64,000 bases of DNA from Dipylidium caninum. Taxonomy: Eukaryota; Platyhelminthes; Cestoda; Cyclophyllidea; Dipylidiidae. The notes beneath the pieces were generated by a model that searched no databases, was not told where the DNA came from, and saw only the letters and a program-made list of their open reading frames with translations. The stretch is from contig QEYB01001355.1 of the NCBI GenBank assembly GCA_017562135.1, forward strand, positions 1 through 64,000. The letters run 5' to 3'. Below, one piece after another: positions 25,168-38,700 of this stretch. The position numbers were made by a program, and so were the translations under genes. The stretch's first letter is position 1, and each line of letters opens with the position of its first letter.

Positions 25168-25220
25168 GTGCATGGGGAGCATCGATGGACGGGCGCACTC
25201 CTTCGTGGTCCGAGTAAAAT
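25168..25220 (+). CDS. Candidate upstream exon of the adhesion GPCR
   Basis: This 53-base exon has a strong acceptor (TTCTCCTTTCAG) and a strong donor (GTAAGTCA). Entered in phase 2 it reads CMGSIDGRAHSFVVRVK and leaves in phase 1, precisely the phase needed by the EGF exon at 28313. No domain can be assigned from so few residues. Confidence 0.4.
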
Positions 25221-26712
25221 GTAAGTCATTCCTCAAAAAAAAAAAACGGCAGGGAATTTAGTTGGCCACGCGGCATTCATCATCCTCCCCGCCCGGTGGC
25301 CGTGGCAGGGTGGCGGTTCTTTCGCCCTTTTTTCTCTTCTGGTGGACGGGCGGGGAAAGGAGGAAGAGGAGGAGGCGGAGGTGGAGGCGGAGTGTCGTTC
25401 CACTTTCTCTCAAAATAGACACACAAACACACCCTCCAGGAATCGTCGTGCCGGAGGCGGTCTGTCTTTTACGCCATTTGCCGGCAATTCCTCCACCACT
25501 CGCCTCGGCCGCTCTCCGCAGGTGACGGCAGCCTCGACTCACCCTGTCAAACCGCTTCACCTCCACCACCGCCGCCTCCAGCTCCACCTCCGCGCCCCTC
25601 GAGAGGCGTTTGTTTCGACGTGGACAAAAGTGCGTCCCCAGTTGGGAGCGCAGCGGTCTCTCAAACCCCCTAAATCACCACAGACCGCAGTTTAGTGCTG
25701 CGGCAGAAGAGGACTGGAACGAGGAGCACCAGAAGGCGGTGGGCGGTGGGCGGTGGAGGGGCGCGGGGCGGGGGACGGGGACGAGGGCGGAAAGAAGGGG
25801 ATTTACTGGCACACAAGCGGGGTGTGGCCTATCGTCTTGGGAGATGGCCGTCAAATAAAAAAAAACTGCCGTCATCTGCGATATAACCGTGAAAACGACT
25901 TCCTGCATTTATTTATGCGAGCCATAACGTCGGCCATGAGGAGAAGCGCTCGTCGCGGGCTGCCGAGGCGGGCGGCCTCTGCTCCGCTCCGCTGCTCGGC
26001 CTCACCGCGTCCTCGCTTCTGCCGAGGCGGTTGGCCTCTGCGCACCGCCTGGCAGACCCTCCAGCTTTGTCGCGGCCACTCGGTAGAGTCTGGACGACAG
26101 AGTCTGCAGGTGGACGCGGAAAGGGCAAATGTGGCGGAATTCTTGGTCCGCAGGCGACGTTGGAGGGTGAATTCCAGCCGTCGCCGCCGCTAGCACGACC
26201 AAAGCCCGACCGTCAAGTTGGTGGAAGCTGGCGACTTTGCAGCGATGGGGAGGCGAAACGACCGGGCGGAGGGAAACGGGTGTCGGGTCCCTCGGCATCC
26301 GCGAAGGCCACGTCTGCACGACCTCGTCTGCCTCTCCTCGGACGGACGGACCGCCCACCGCCCGCCCGCCCCGCGAGCGCACGCGGCCACCCGCCTCGAT
26401 CCGTCGTCGAGCGATCCGACGTCCGTCCGTTTGGCATTCTGCCCGCCTCCCATCGGCCGCTCGGGCGTGTCGTTAATTCCTCGCTCGTGTGCAGTGCTAA
26501 CGCGGTGTGGGGGTTTTCGTCGCCGGGGCTCGTCTCGCTGACTGGCCACTTCTCCGCTGCATTCGTCCACACACACACACCCACACGAGGATTTCAGCCG
26601 GACGGGGGCGCGGGGGCGCGTGTGGTGCTTTCGGCGCCGCTAATTGAATAATTCACGGCGGGGCGCGGCGGGACAGGCGGAGCGATGCGAAGGCCGCGAG
26701 GCGGAGGCGGAT

Positions 26713-26746
26713 GGCGGGCGGGCGGGCGGGCGGGCGGGCGGGGGGC
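26713..26746 (+). repeat. (GGGC)n G-rich array
   Basis: About seven GGGC units end in a run of G. It has strong G-quadruplex potential and lies in the GC-rich flank of the adhesion GPCR gene. Confidence 0.85.
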
Positions 26747-28312
26747 ATGCAAGTCGCCTCCGCGCTCTTTACTCCCCGTTAAATCCTACCAACAGTTGAG
26801 CCAGGAAAAACCACCGGTGATTGGCTTTGCGCGGGTGAAAGTTGCTAGAAAAGCAGTCGACGAGTCCTCGTGACAAATTATCACTGAAGTGGGCCCTCCT
26901 CGGTCGAGGCTGACAAATTGAGGCAATTGTTACTTTTAATGTTGACAATTCGCCACTGGAGCAGCCACGGGGACGTGGGACGGCGCCCGGTGGCCGAGAC
27001 GATGGACGGGTCGTCCGCCACGCGCGGCACAATTCTCCCATGACTGTGGCGTGAGCCGGCGTGACTCACGAACGGCCGGACTGTCGGTCTGCTGAGTCGG
27101 AAGTGGGCGAATTTGCTCCCCCAACTAATCGTTTTGCCTCCGACACGCATTTCCCAGCCCCACGGGGGATGGGGGCCACACTGCGACTCCCCTGGAAAGA
27201 AGGAATTGCGCTCCCACGCGCAGTAATCACCTCGCCACGGTATCAGGCGGAAAATCTGTTTTATTTTTAAATGTACTTTCATGTCGAGGTCTGCCACTTA
27301 CCCACTCTTCTCCTCGTCCTCTTCCCTCAACAATTCCCGTTCAACAGCCTCCCCTCCTGAGGATTTGCACGGAAACGCGCTCGAGCTCGTTAGAGCATCT
27401 CTCAGGCAGTCTGGCGTCACCGAACTTCTGTTTGCGGTGCCCTGCGACCCCTATCAAGTTGTCAGTGCGCCCAAGGGCGGTCTAACGCAACCCTTTCGGT
27501 TTAAGGCATCGTCCGAGAACCGCTTGTGCGGTTGCTATTTATAATGTAAATGTAACAGGCGAGGAAGTGACCCCGCCTGCCCCATCGCCCCGCCCCGCTC
27601 CACCACTCATCTTCGAATCGCCGGCCACTGACCATTTTCCCCTTTTTATTTCGTGCCTCACTCTCCGCTAACCACATCGGTGGTTGATTTCTCGACGTTT
27701 GACAGCTGCTGAGGCGCCAAGTTTGAGGCTGAGGCAAGAAGTTGGCATCTTTTCACTAAGTCGATTTTGATTGGTCCGTGGCAACGACTCTCCTTAACGC
27801 TGATTGGTGGACTGGCTTTGTGTGATGTCCTTCACGGAGGTGCCGGAGGAATAACGAAAGCTGTCCCAATTTTACCCGTGTCACCGTTTCTATTTATGAA
27901 ATTGCATCTCTCTTTCATAATTAAAGTGTGCGCCAACAACTTTTAGTCAAGCACACGTCTCCTCACTGTCGTCAGACGCCTCGACCGATGCACGACGGAT
28001 TCGCCCGTTGCAGTTGCAATCGACAACCAGTTCATTTATCGCGAAGAGCCTTGAACGTCTGCATATAACTTTGGGTAAAGATATCTCACGCAGCACCGCT
28101 CTATTCGGGGAGAAGAGAGGAAGTGTAGAAAAAAGGAGCCACTCCACCATTGAATGTCGTTCAAAACTCCGCCTGTGTAAACAGATCGTCGATTAGCCGG
28201 TCCGAGGCTGAGTAAACACAAGTGGGTGGCGTGAACAGTCAACTAGTGCAAAGAAGAGAGAGAGGCGAGGCTGGAGAGAAACAAAAATTAGCCCGTGTTT
28301 AACCTTCTTTAG

Positions 28313-29741
28313 CCGACGTGGACGAGTGTGCAACAGCCGCGAACGAGTCTGTCCAACTGTGTCGAGGGGAATGCCAAAATCTCCACCCGGCCTACCGATG
28401 CGCCAACAACAGCTACTCCATCCCCTGCGCCGGTGCGTCCTCTTCCTCCTCTCCCCCAAAACACTTCTCCCTGGGCCGTGGCGGCAGTGTGCCATCGGTG
28501 TTCAAGTCTGTCCGGGACTTCTGGCCGCGTCCGCGCTGCAGCAGCCGGCCTCTCGCCTCTCGGGGGCGGGTGGAGTTGACGATCGGTGGTGGCGCGGGCC
28601 TGCGACACTGCGGCTCGACCGCGTGTAGCAGTGCTGGAGCCGCCCGAAACTGTGGCGCCAAAGCGGACGGCGTTAGCAGCACCGGCACTGGCCTGTGGCT
28701 GCCAGGAAGGCGACTCGGAGCCTCCCGGCGGCCGCCCGAGTCGCACCGCGGCCACGAGTGACAGCCCAGCTTGGCACAGTCAGTGGAAACGCCTGCTTTG
28801 ATGAGGCGGGTTTTCCCACCACGACCCTGTGGAATCTCGTCGCGAAAGCGATTATCTCGCGCGGAGGCGGGCAGGGCTTGATGTCGCCCGTCTCTCTCTC
28901 CCTCCCTCGCCCGTCCGCCCGCCCGCTCTCCCGCTCGCTCGCTCTCCCCGTTTTGACCATTTCAGATGAGAATATTTATGCTGCAGTTCAGGACGTCCAG
29001 GCGGCGGAAATGCACAGCTGCCCGGCCACCGCGTCGCTCCCCTCGGCCACTTCCCTTTGATCTGCGCTGGCTGGGCCTGTCGGAGGCCCTTCCGCGGTGC
29101 AATTAACTGATTTATTCGTCTCCCGTAACCGTGGCAGGCACTTCGGTGGAGAAGAGGTACCGCATTAGGGGCGATAAGGCCTTTCCCCGTCACATCGGCG
29201 GGCAGAGAGCGGGGGAGGAGGGATTTCGGGACGCGGAACTGCCCGTCTTCGCGCAACCCCCTTCTGCCACTCGGCGGGGAGGAGTTCCCTTTCAGCGCCT
29301 GACCCTCGCCACCGTCTCCATCTCGTCGTGGGAGGTGGAAGCTCGAGCTAAGATTAACTTCGAGTTGATTACCATCGGTTGGTCAGCACCTTCACCGTCC
29401 GTGGCCGTCAGTTCATGCGTGCGTCGGGCCAGTCGGTTTGGCCAATCCGCTCCACCCTCTCCGCGGCCACTCGTCCCGTCGTTATGCGTTGCTCCCGACA
29501 GCATCGCGCAGGGTGGAAGGCCCCGACCTGCAAGGCGCCGCCCGCCTGCGTCCCACTCGCCTCCGTCTCCGACGGGGGAGGCGGTCGGCGCCGCCGCGGT
29601 GGCTGCGAATTGTGTGTCCAGCGCGATGCGGCCGCCTCGCGTGACCGTCCATGCCATTCCATTGGGGTCCACTCTGCTACCGCCTCTTTCTGCCTTTCAG
29701 ACTTCAAAACGGACGGGTGGATGTGCCTCCCTGAGGAGCGG
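28313..29741 (+). other. EGF-like module over two exons (28313-28432, 29701-29741)
   Basis: The six cysteines are at DEC, QLC, GEC, YRC, IPC and WMC. The start DVDEC matches calcium-binding EGF modules, although the usual Asn/Gln spacing is loose. The junction is phase 1 and completes the codon for Asp. Donors are GTGCGT at 28433 and GTAAGT at 29742; the acceptor of the second exon is CTGCCTTTCAG. Confidence 0.7.
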
Positions 29742-32700
29742 GTAAGTCTCAACGTCCAGTCGCTATCTTCCCGTCCACACACGCACGCACGGGGCATTCA
29801 GTCGGCCGGCGGTCGCCCCACCGGCCCGAGGCTCTCGTCGACTGACCGCGACGAAGGGCTCAGCAAAGCCTCACTTAGTGTCACTCCGCCCTCGACCGAT
29901 AACCCTCTCCATTCGCCTCCAAGGAAGACCCTTCCGTCCGCCCTCCCGTCCCTGGAAACTCCTCCTTCCTCGTAGGCAGCCGTTCTCGCCTCCGCTTTCC
30001 CGAAGGTCGTCGTCGCGGCAGTCCACATGGGGCCGGGAAGGGGTGAAGCGGCGCCCTCCTCCCACCCGGGGAGGAGGAATACCATTGCCTCTGCGGTTTT
30101 TCCGAAGAAATCGCAGCGAGGGATTAATTAACTTGCCGGGGGGCTGGGGGGCCGGGGGGAACCAGCCTCCGAGGCCAGAACTTGGGAGGCATCGCAGCGA
30201 CATTTGTTAATGTCTCCTTTCCCCCTCGGCCACTAATTAAATGGGCAATGGAGGGGACGGGGGAGGGGGAGGAACGAGGACAAAACCCCCCTCCTCCCTC
30301 GCGTCGCCCTCCTCGCAACTATGCATCTTCATTAAGCTGCACCGATTGCCGAATTTATCATCATTTCCACTTGAGGAGGCGTTCAACGCCGCTGGGAAAT
30401 AACAACAGCCGCGTGGAGCTGGAGTTGGGGGTGCTAAACGACTGCTGAGGGAGGGCAAAGGCAGTCGGCCTAGAACTTTGACCCTCCCACCCCCACCCAC
30501 CCACCCTCGGTGCGGGGCGTGTGTCCTGTTGTTGTTCTTGGCCCGCGATGACCGCTGCCTCCGAGCGGCAGTCTGGGCAACTCGTCCCCGTCCGGAGGCC
30601 GAGTGGACCCCGCAAGCGAGAGGCGGTGCCCCGCCCCCCCCTGATGTCCACTTCTCCTTTTTAATCGTCTCTTAGATTAATTAGAATGTTAAATCAAAAG
30701 CCGTGTGGCAAAGGAAGGCGAAACGGTTATTCACTGACCCTGTCACATATATGTGACGATGGGGTTTTGGCGCTTTGGACAGATGGCAATCACAGTTGTT
30801 CTGTCTAATTGTGAGGCAATATGGAGAAAATGGAGGGGTGAAGTGTGTCTCTGGATCGGTAGCAGTCCTGTCCGCCTTGGCGACCCGCCTCGAGACGTCA
30901 TCCGCGCGGCTTCTCTCCCACCTTTCACCGAGAAATTAATTTTGCGCCTTCACACTCGAAGGTCGTCTTCTCCCGCCGCTCGCGTGTTCGCGTCGCCTGA
31001 AAACGGGTGGAAAAGTTCCAGGCCAAGTAGAAGGGAGACAGAGAGAGAGAGAGAGAGAGAAAGAAGGGAGAGAGAGGGAGAAAAAGAAGGGGGGAATGTG
31101 GATGATTAATCCCAACCCGGACGAGGCAGTTGAATGTGTCGTTTTTTCCTCTTTTCGCCCGAATACGTTCAGTCTGCCTCTCTCCATTCGGTTTCCATCA
31201 GACCAGACACCGTCTCGCCACGCCCGCCCCCCTTCCCCCCCCCAAATGCTTAGTATGGTGTGGGGCCGCTGGACGGCGATGGAACGGGCGGAGGTCGCGG
31301 GGCCGCGCGGCGCCCACCCTCGCGCGCCTCTGCGCCGCGGTTTGACGACCGGCGGTGCGTCGAGGCGAGCGGGGCGGGGGGGGCGACGCCGGGGCTCGGA
31401 GGCATCCCAGTCCCGTCCGGGTCGACCAGGGCCTCTGACATCGTGGTCAGACGTTGGCGGGCAGCGAGTGGCGCGCGGGGGGGCGGGCGGAGGTTGGGGG
31501 CGGTGACTTGTGGAAACCGCCGAGTTTCCACTTCCGAGGAATGCGGACCGTCCACACAGCCTCGGACGCGGCTGATACCCCCTGCAGAGGGCAGCGCTGC
31601 CGCCAAAATATACGTCGAAGGAGGAGTTGCACTTGGAGCATTCGCCTCCCCCGCCCTCCGCCCCCCACCACTGCACAAGTAGACTGCCTCGACGTGGCAC
31701 AAATGGCGTCCACTTCGTCCTCAGTTCCTCCTTCCGCCCTCACAGCGCAACTACCCGCCGTCCAGCGTGGAATTGGACGGAATCGGGACCTGCGAACTCA
31801 CCGCCAACGAGGGTCACCACTTCTGTCCGCTGGGCGCCATGGACTGCGTGGGACTCGCCCTACGGGCCGAAGTGTCGCAGCGAACTGCACCCGCCCCTCG
31901 TCGACGCCTCAGCCACCTCCGCACTCACCGGCTTCCCCATTCCAGGTACCTCCCTTGTCGTTCGCTCACCTTCCCCGCCTCCCCAGCCTCCCCCTCAGCA
32001 AGGTTGGTGGCCGGTGTTCTGGTGGCCTGGCAGTTGCAAAGGTGAGTGGAGGACAAAGCGCGAAGGTGGACGGCGTTTGCCCGTTGCGACACAACACGAG
32101 AACGCAGCGGTGGTTAATCTCGAGGCCGGTTCGGTGGAGGAGTTCCGTCTGCCGAGGAGATTTGGCCCCCAGGTAGTCCAAGAACTTTGTTTGGCCGGAA
32201 TGTTGCGTCTTTGGAGCAGTCTTCACCTCGTCTCCGCCGCCACTCGGACTGACGCTCCGGACAGCGGACGTCGGCGCCGCGGACGAGTCGGTTGAGAGTT
32301 GGGTGTCCACTCGCTCCCCCAATGCTCCAAGGAGCCGCCCTCGGAGCCCCCGACCGCGGGGCTCCCGTCACCGAGGGAGCATTTCGCGCGGCGTTTCGTT
32401 CACCCTGCTGTCCGACGCCACCTTTCGTCACTGCCGCCTCCCCGCCGGCCGGTTCAATCTGCCTCACCACCTTCCCCCATTTAAAGCGGCTTTTTTTTCC
32501 TCTTTTTAACCGCACAACTTTTTTCCCCGCCTCCGAAAACCGCAGATAAATGTGCCAGCGTTTTTGGCAGCAAAAGCCCCAACCGTTAGGAGCGCGTTAT
32601 GAATGGGACAGGGGAGGAAAAAACGGCCAGCTTTATTGTCACTTTAGGGGCGTAGATATTGCGCCTTCACCTCCGGTGCTGGTACTCGCGCCCAGCCCGG

Positions 32701-35700
32701 GCGGCCGCGCCGAGGGGCGAATTCGCCCCGTTGGCGTCCCATCGAGCCGCGGTGCAACGCGTCTTCCTGGCCGGAGGCGGCGGTGGCGGCATCCGGCCAG
32801 GGCAACTGCCGGGCCGGTCTTGAGGTCTGGCTGTTGCAAAGAAATTCAGGTCCACGTTGGGAGCGCTTCTTCGAATAGCGGCGCCTCCAATTTCCTCCGT
32901 TGCCCAGGTCGAAGCCTTTTCAGAACGATTCAGCGGTGGTTGTGAGCGGGACGGCGGCGGGTCTGCGGCCCTCGAGCCGCCCCGCCGAGCCCCGCCATCC
33001 GCGCGAGGCCTCGTCTGGCCGGGCGGAAAAAACCGACGACTGTCGGGAATTTAGTGGCCAGCCGCGAGCGCTCCGCGCAGTCGGAGCCCGTCGAGACGGG
33101 AGAGAAGCACAGCCGCCGCTGCAGCCGCGGACGTCGACACTCGAGTCGACTGCCGTCTTGATGTCTTCTCAAGGCAACTAAGTGGACCACTGCGCCGTTG
33201 TTTCGATTATTTCGCATTAGAATTCACATTTTCGCCCGTGAGGAGGCAAAAATCCCCCCGGTCCACCCCTTCCCGCGTCTTTTATGGGAGTAAACAGGCG
33301 TGGAATCGCCTCTCGAAGGCAAATCCCCTCTGACATTTTTCGTCGTCTCCCCCACAAAGGTGTCCTGCCGCCCAAGGATCCGCCGGTCGACTTGGACCTC
33401 CTCCTCCGGAAAGCGGTAGGTCCGCGTTGAACTGCTCCCCGCGGCGACCTCGTCCGTCGCCGCCGCCGCCGCCCTCGCTGCAGTTTCCGCCCTCTAATAC
33501 ACTCTCCCCTCTTCCCTTTCAAACGTTCGCCCAGTCGACGGACAAAAATTTGACCTACCTGGTGCAAAAGTCAATGCCTCTGCTCTGGCAAAACCCCGAC
33601 AAGTGGATCGCCGTCCTCGGCAATGTCACTCGGACAAAGGCGCGCAGGACGTCGCCCACCCTGTTCGAGTGAGTGAGGCTTCTCCCTCCCCCTCAGCCTC
33701 CTCAGTCTCCTCCCTCTTCCTCTGCCCTTTCTGTCCTGCCTGAAATGTCCAGAGTGTAGCAAACGAGGGACACTCCGTGGAATAGAAGGCGTTAGCAGTT
33801 TCTCCTGTTCGCCAGCCCGTCGTTTCACGAGGGAAGTTATGGAATCGGGAATTGCGCCCCGAAATGTCTCGTTTCGGGCCGAAGAGGAGGGGAAAGGGGG
33901 AGGAGGAGGAGGAGGAGGAGGAGGCGACTCCACTCCCCGAGAGCCGACACTCGGCCCGTCTTCGCCTCCGCCTTCCTCCGCCCGCCCGCCCGCGGAACGC
34001 CGGATTGTCGCCGTCCCCCTGTCCGTGCGTGCGCAGCATCCTCGGCTTTGTGTCTCGTGAAACTCTGTGCTTCGACACGAAAAACGCGTCGGCATGTCGG
34101 CTTAAGGCTGCGCTAAAACGGCCATCACCATTTCTCACCACGTGTCAATAAAACAGTCGTCCGACAATGACGTGGCTTCGTGGCCTGGAAGGTGGAAGTG
34201 GCGAGGGTCTTCGCCGACGGTGCTGGCAGGGCGCCTCCCCCGCGTCGCCTGGTGCGTGCAGCACCGCTTCTGGCACACTCCTCGGCGGCGTTGCCGACCG
34301 CCTCGTCGTCCGTCAACGCTATGGAAGGCGGTCCACGCCCCCTGGCGGCCGTCGCAGGCGCGTGTTTGCCCCCCTCTGCTCCACGCGTCGTTGCTTCCCG
34401 TAACGCGGTGGGACCGCGCACCCACCGCTCCGTCGCCCAAACTGCGTGCCGGCGGCCGGACAGACGCGGAACGTCCCAAGCGCCCGACACTCGGGCCAGT
34501 CCGCGTGACGTGATCTTTGCCCCTACGTGTCGACGCGCCTGCTGGCAGCCTCGTCTCCCGCCCCCGCCCCCGCCCCCCCTGCGCCTACGAAGAAGCAAAC
34601 TGACGAAACGTCCACGAGGGACGGTGGAGCGAGAGGACCAGTCAGAGTTTTAACTTTGCCAAAATACCTAATTTTTGAACACTTTTTTCCCCACTTTTTT
34701 TGGTGATGGGGCCACTCCTTCGAGGGAGATGCGTAGACGGTTTATATTGCCTGAGCGGCTGCCCTCGCACGCCCGGGAGGGGACGGGGCGGCCGCGGGGC
34801 GGGGCGGGGGCGGGGCGGAGGCGTGGACGGACGGGCGGGCGGCGGGCGGACGGAGTGGACTCGGCCGAGATGGGGTGGGCGGCGGACGAATTTGGGAAAT
34901 AAATTTAATAATTCAGGCCTATAATTAGTGCAATTTGTGCGAGTCCACCATTGGGGAAGGTGGGAAGTTGAAAAAACCCCCCATTTTGCACTCCTCGGTG
35001 AGAAGTCGAGATGGGGAAAGTGAACGAGAGTGGGAAGCGCGTCGCGAGGTGGTAGAGGCGGCGAAAGGCCGTCGCAGGCCCCGATTCGGTGGTATTTCGG
35101 CCTCCACGACCGCCGCCGAGGCTTATCGGGCGTGCGTCATTTCAGGGTGAAGGACGAGGTGAGCTCGGAGAATCTCTTCCAGTCGATCGAGACCCTGCTG
35201 GAGCTGCAGACTCAACGCCGACTGGCGGTGGAGGCGACCCAGCTGAGGAAGGGCCTCCCGTCCCCTAAACCGTCGCCCATCTCCGCCGCGGTGGTAGTCA
35301 AGTCGGCGTCGGCCCTCCTCAACGTCTTCTCGGCGCTGTCTGGCGATCAGGGCTCTGGCGGCTTCGACGGTAGCAGGCCTGGCGAATACACCATCCAACG
35401 AAACGCACTGGAATTGCGGGTGAGTGAGGTTTGGGGGAGGAGGCCCCCCCCTTTCCTTCCCCTTTGCCTGCCCTCCTGGGCATTTACGACACCGCAAATG
35501 AGGCAGACGGATGTTTTGCGGCGGCAAGTCCGACGGGCTCGAGCCACCGGCCTCTGCTACGGTCGCGCCCGTCCCGCACGGCGCCCGGTGCGGTGGACGC
35601 AGTCGCGATGCGTCCGGAAAGGCGTCGAAGTCTCCGCGCGACGCAGGGCGCCTCGAGCCGCGTCGCCTGTCCGCGCTGGCAGATTGCGCTGAGGCCCCCC

Positions 35701-38700
35701 GTCTGCCAGCCCCTCCATCCTGGCGGTGCCTCCGCCTCCGCCTCCCCCACCTGCGCGGTCGCACGCCCCCCAGACGGTTCGAGACGACGTCTTCCACCTC
35801 CTCGACCACAAGGTTGGCGCGGGCGTCTGTTTGGTACTTGTGGCACCTCGCCTCGCGCGAGGCCACGAGGCGAGGGACTTCATTCCCCACCTCCGCCTCC
35901 GCCCCCTTCCCCCTCTCCGTGAGCCGCGCTGGGCGTCTCCGCCGCCTTCTTTGCGAACATTCTCGGGAAAGAGGTTTAGTCAACTCACCGTCCTCGCCCC
36001 ACCCCCACCCCCACCTCCACCCGGCCCCGCCCCTTCCCATCGTCGCGCGTGGCCCACATTTCGGCTTACTTTGGGGATTTCAGTAAATTTATGTGGTTGC
36101 ATGGCAGTGAGGGCCTCAGTGAGTCAGCGGAGCGGGGCGGGGCTGCGCGGCGCGGCTCTGCGCGCAGGTGTGTTCCTCCGAAACCGGGGAAGTAGCATTT
36201 TGTAGCGAAACACCGGCACCGCGCATGGCGTGGAAGCGGGGCCCCGCCCACCCGGCCGCGTCGTCTCAACCGCCTGGAGGAGAGCCCGCTGCTCCGCCCG
36301 GCCCTGTGCCCTCGCCGGCCGACCGGCCTGTCCACGTCCAAGCACCTGGCGCTCCTGCAGCCGTGAGGTGTGGATCGGATTGACCAGGAGTCCATTACAA
36401 CTTGCGACTGGAACGGATGAGGTTAGGCGCCGCAGCCTCTGCTGGCGCCGTTCCCGCCGGGGAGACGTCAAATGCCAAGCTGAGAGGAGGCATCGACGCC
36501 ATGTCCTCCGCCAGAATGCCAACACGACGACGCTCCAGTTGGGGCTTCTTCCACCTCTGCCCATGATCGCCTGTCAGTCGAATCTTCCCACCCCCCCCCC
36601 CGAGGCGCAAATCGAAGGCATTTTCTCGCATTGTTGTCTCGAAACGCTCCCCCGTGGTGAGCGACATCTCGATCTGCCGTTTATTCGCCCAGCAATCGCA
36701 TAAACTTCGGGAGGAGGAGAAAATGCCAAGATGAGGAGCACGTCAAATTGTACTAATTGTCCACCTTCAGCCCCCACCGCCCCTCCTCCGCTCCCCTTCC
36801 GCCCCGCTCCGGCCTCTGCGTCTGCCCTCGACTCCCCCCCTTCCCCCCTGTCACGGAGAAATTGTCTGTCTTAATGACTTGTGACTCAAATGACTTTTCC
36901 GTCCACTTTAATCCGTCAACTCCGCTTTCTTGACGAGACGGCCGGCCGGCGGGCGCCCACCTCGAAGAGGGAAATGCACACGGCAGGACGCTGCGCTCCT
37001 CTCGCCTCACCCCCACCGCCGCTCCTCGACTGACAAAGGAAGTGTTGATGAAAGATTGAAAATCTCCGTCACGAATGTGTGACGGCAGCTTTGAACCCAT
37101 CTGTTTTGACAATGAATGGTTTTAACTGGCTTTTGGACGTAATGCAATTAAGGTGGCCATTTAAAGGGGAAGGACCGACGCCGCCTTGGCTGCCTGCCCC
37201 GCTTCGTGGCCGGAACGGCGACTAAATGTCCTCCTCCCCTTTTAGCGAGTGCGGATCAACAATAACCTCACCGACCCTCGAGACGACTCCATTGCTGTGG
37301 ACCCGTGGATGAATTCCTCTGGTGAGTATTGATTCCTGTGGGGCAGTGGGGAGAAATTCGCTTCCCACCTTGGGTCGCGCTCCATCGCGTGTCTAAGGCT
37401 TTTATGTATGACTTGTCAAGCATTGTCCACTCGCTCGGGCTATTTTGCGGGAGTCACTGCTCTGGCCACCCACAAAATAGCCCTTTTTTACAAAAAAAGG
37501 GAAGATGTGGCAACCTTATTTGTCTCCATTGTGTCCGTGTCACCTGCTCGCCCGTTCTGATTGGTCGATCGATTTTATTTAAGTTGACCGCGCAAAGGCG
37601 GCAGATTCAAATTATCGCGTTAAGAATACATTTTAATTTAAGATTTTCGTTTCCTTTTTTTCTCATGGGAGGAGAATTTCCACTGCACCCATAAATCATG
37701 CTGGATAAATTGAATTTGTTGTGGGTATGTGCAACTCGTGCAATACCACTGTCAAAACCCTGAGGCATCTTTGACTTCTCCCCCATTTCCCCTTTTAACT
37801 TCGCTTGACTTCACCTTTAAATGTCACTCGAAAAATCTTTTTTCTTCCTCCGCTGTCCGCACCATCCACTAATCTACACGCCTTTGGCACGGTGAAATTC
37901 AATGAAATTTTTCGGCGGAACTCCCTCTTCCTCCCCCCCCCCCCCTTCCCCACTCTTACCTCGCCTGGCAGAGACAAGCATCGTCCCGATTCCCTGGCCA
38001 CCCTCAGCCAGAACTAAATCACTTTTGCTTTTACTAAAGCGTAATTGAATAATTGACAGGGTAGTGAGAAGAAGAGCAGTGCTGTCCTGCCGTCCGGCCC
38101 GCAGCCCGCCTCCCACCGCCGGGGCTTTGGAGTGGACAGGCGAGACAGCAGCCATTGTGGCCACTCTGAGAGAGTAGTCCGCCCAGGCGAAGAGGTGTGT
38201 GAGCGACACACTGTGCCACACCGCCGCAGGCGCTCATTAGCATTTGCACGGTCGTCGGCCGCTCGGCGGTGTGGCGCCCGACTCCCGCGGTCGGTGCTGC
38301 AGGGGCTGACGGGTCAATCGGGCCGAGTGGCGCCGTCCGCGCTCGGCTGCCCCTCATCGACGCCCAGGAGGTGGGCCAAAGTAAATCCGAAAGACGTCCG
38401 GCACGCGATCGTCCTGCGGAGCTGGCAGACCCGACCAGTCGGTTGATGAGGCGGCCATGGCGTTGGGCCATTATCGCCCAACTGCCCGGCCGGTCGGCGG
38501 GTGGCAGGGAGAGTTCGCACCGACTGGGCCCCCGGGGGCCGAATAACTGCATCCCCTTACTAGTGGGTCGACGTTTCACCCAAATCGTGGGAGGAAGGCC
38601 TCTGCTTGTCCTCCCTCCTCCACCTCGTCAACCAGTTTTCAGCTCACGTGATGAATTTGCACTAAGCGCCACATTCCATTCTGTGGGGAAGACAAAAGAA

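Noticed and set aside
24338..25198. 286-codon minus-strand ORF
   Set aside because: Low-complexity translation driven by GC-rich repeats; it overlaps a better supported candidate exon on the plus strand.
27281..27544. 87-codon ORF with an ordinary-looking amino-acid mix
   Set aside because: No acceptor/donor pair consistent with the GPCR exon phases and no recognisable domain.
30936..31700. 254-codon minus-strand ORF and overlapping plus-strand ORFs
   Set aside because: Compositional artefact in a GPCR intron containing (GA)n and G-rich runs.
35123..36040. 305-codon minus-strand ORF
   Set aside because: Antisense to a well supported GAIN exon (35146-35419) and its GC-rich intron; no motif.
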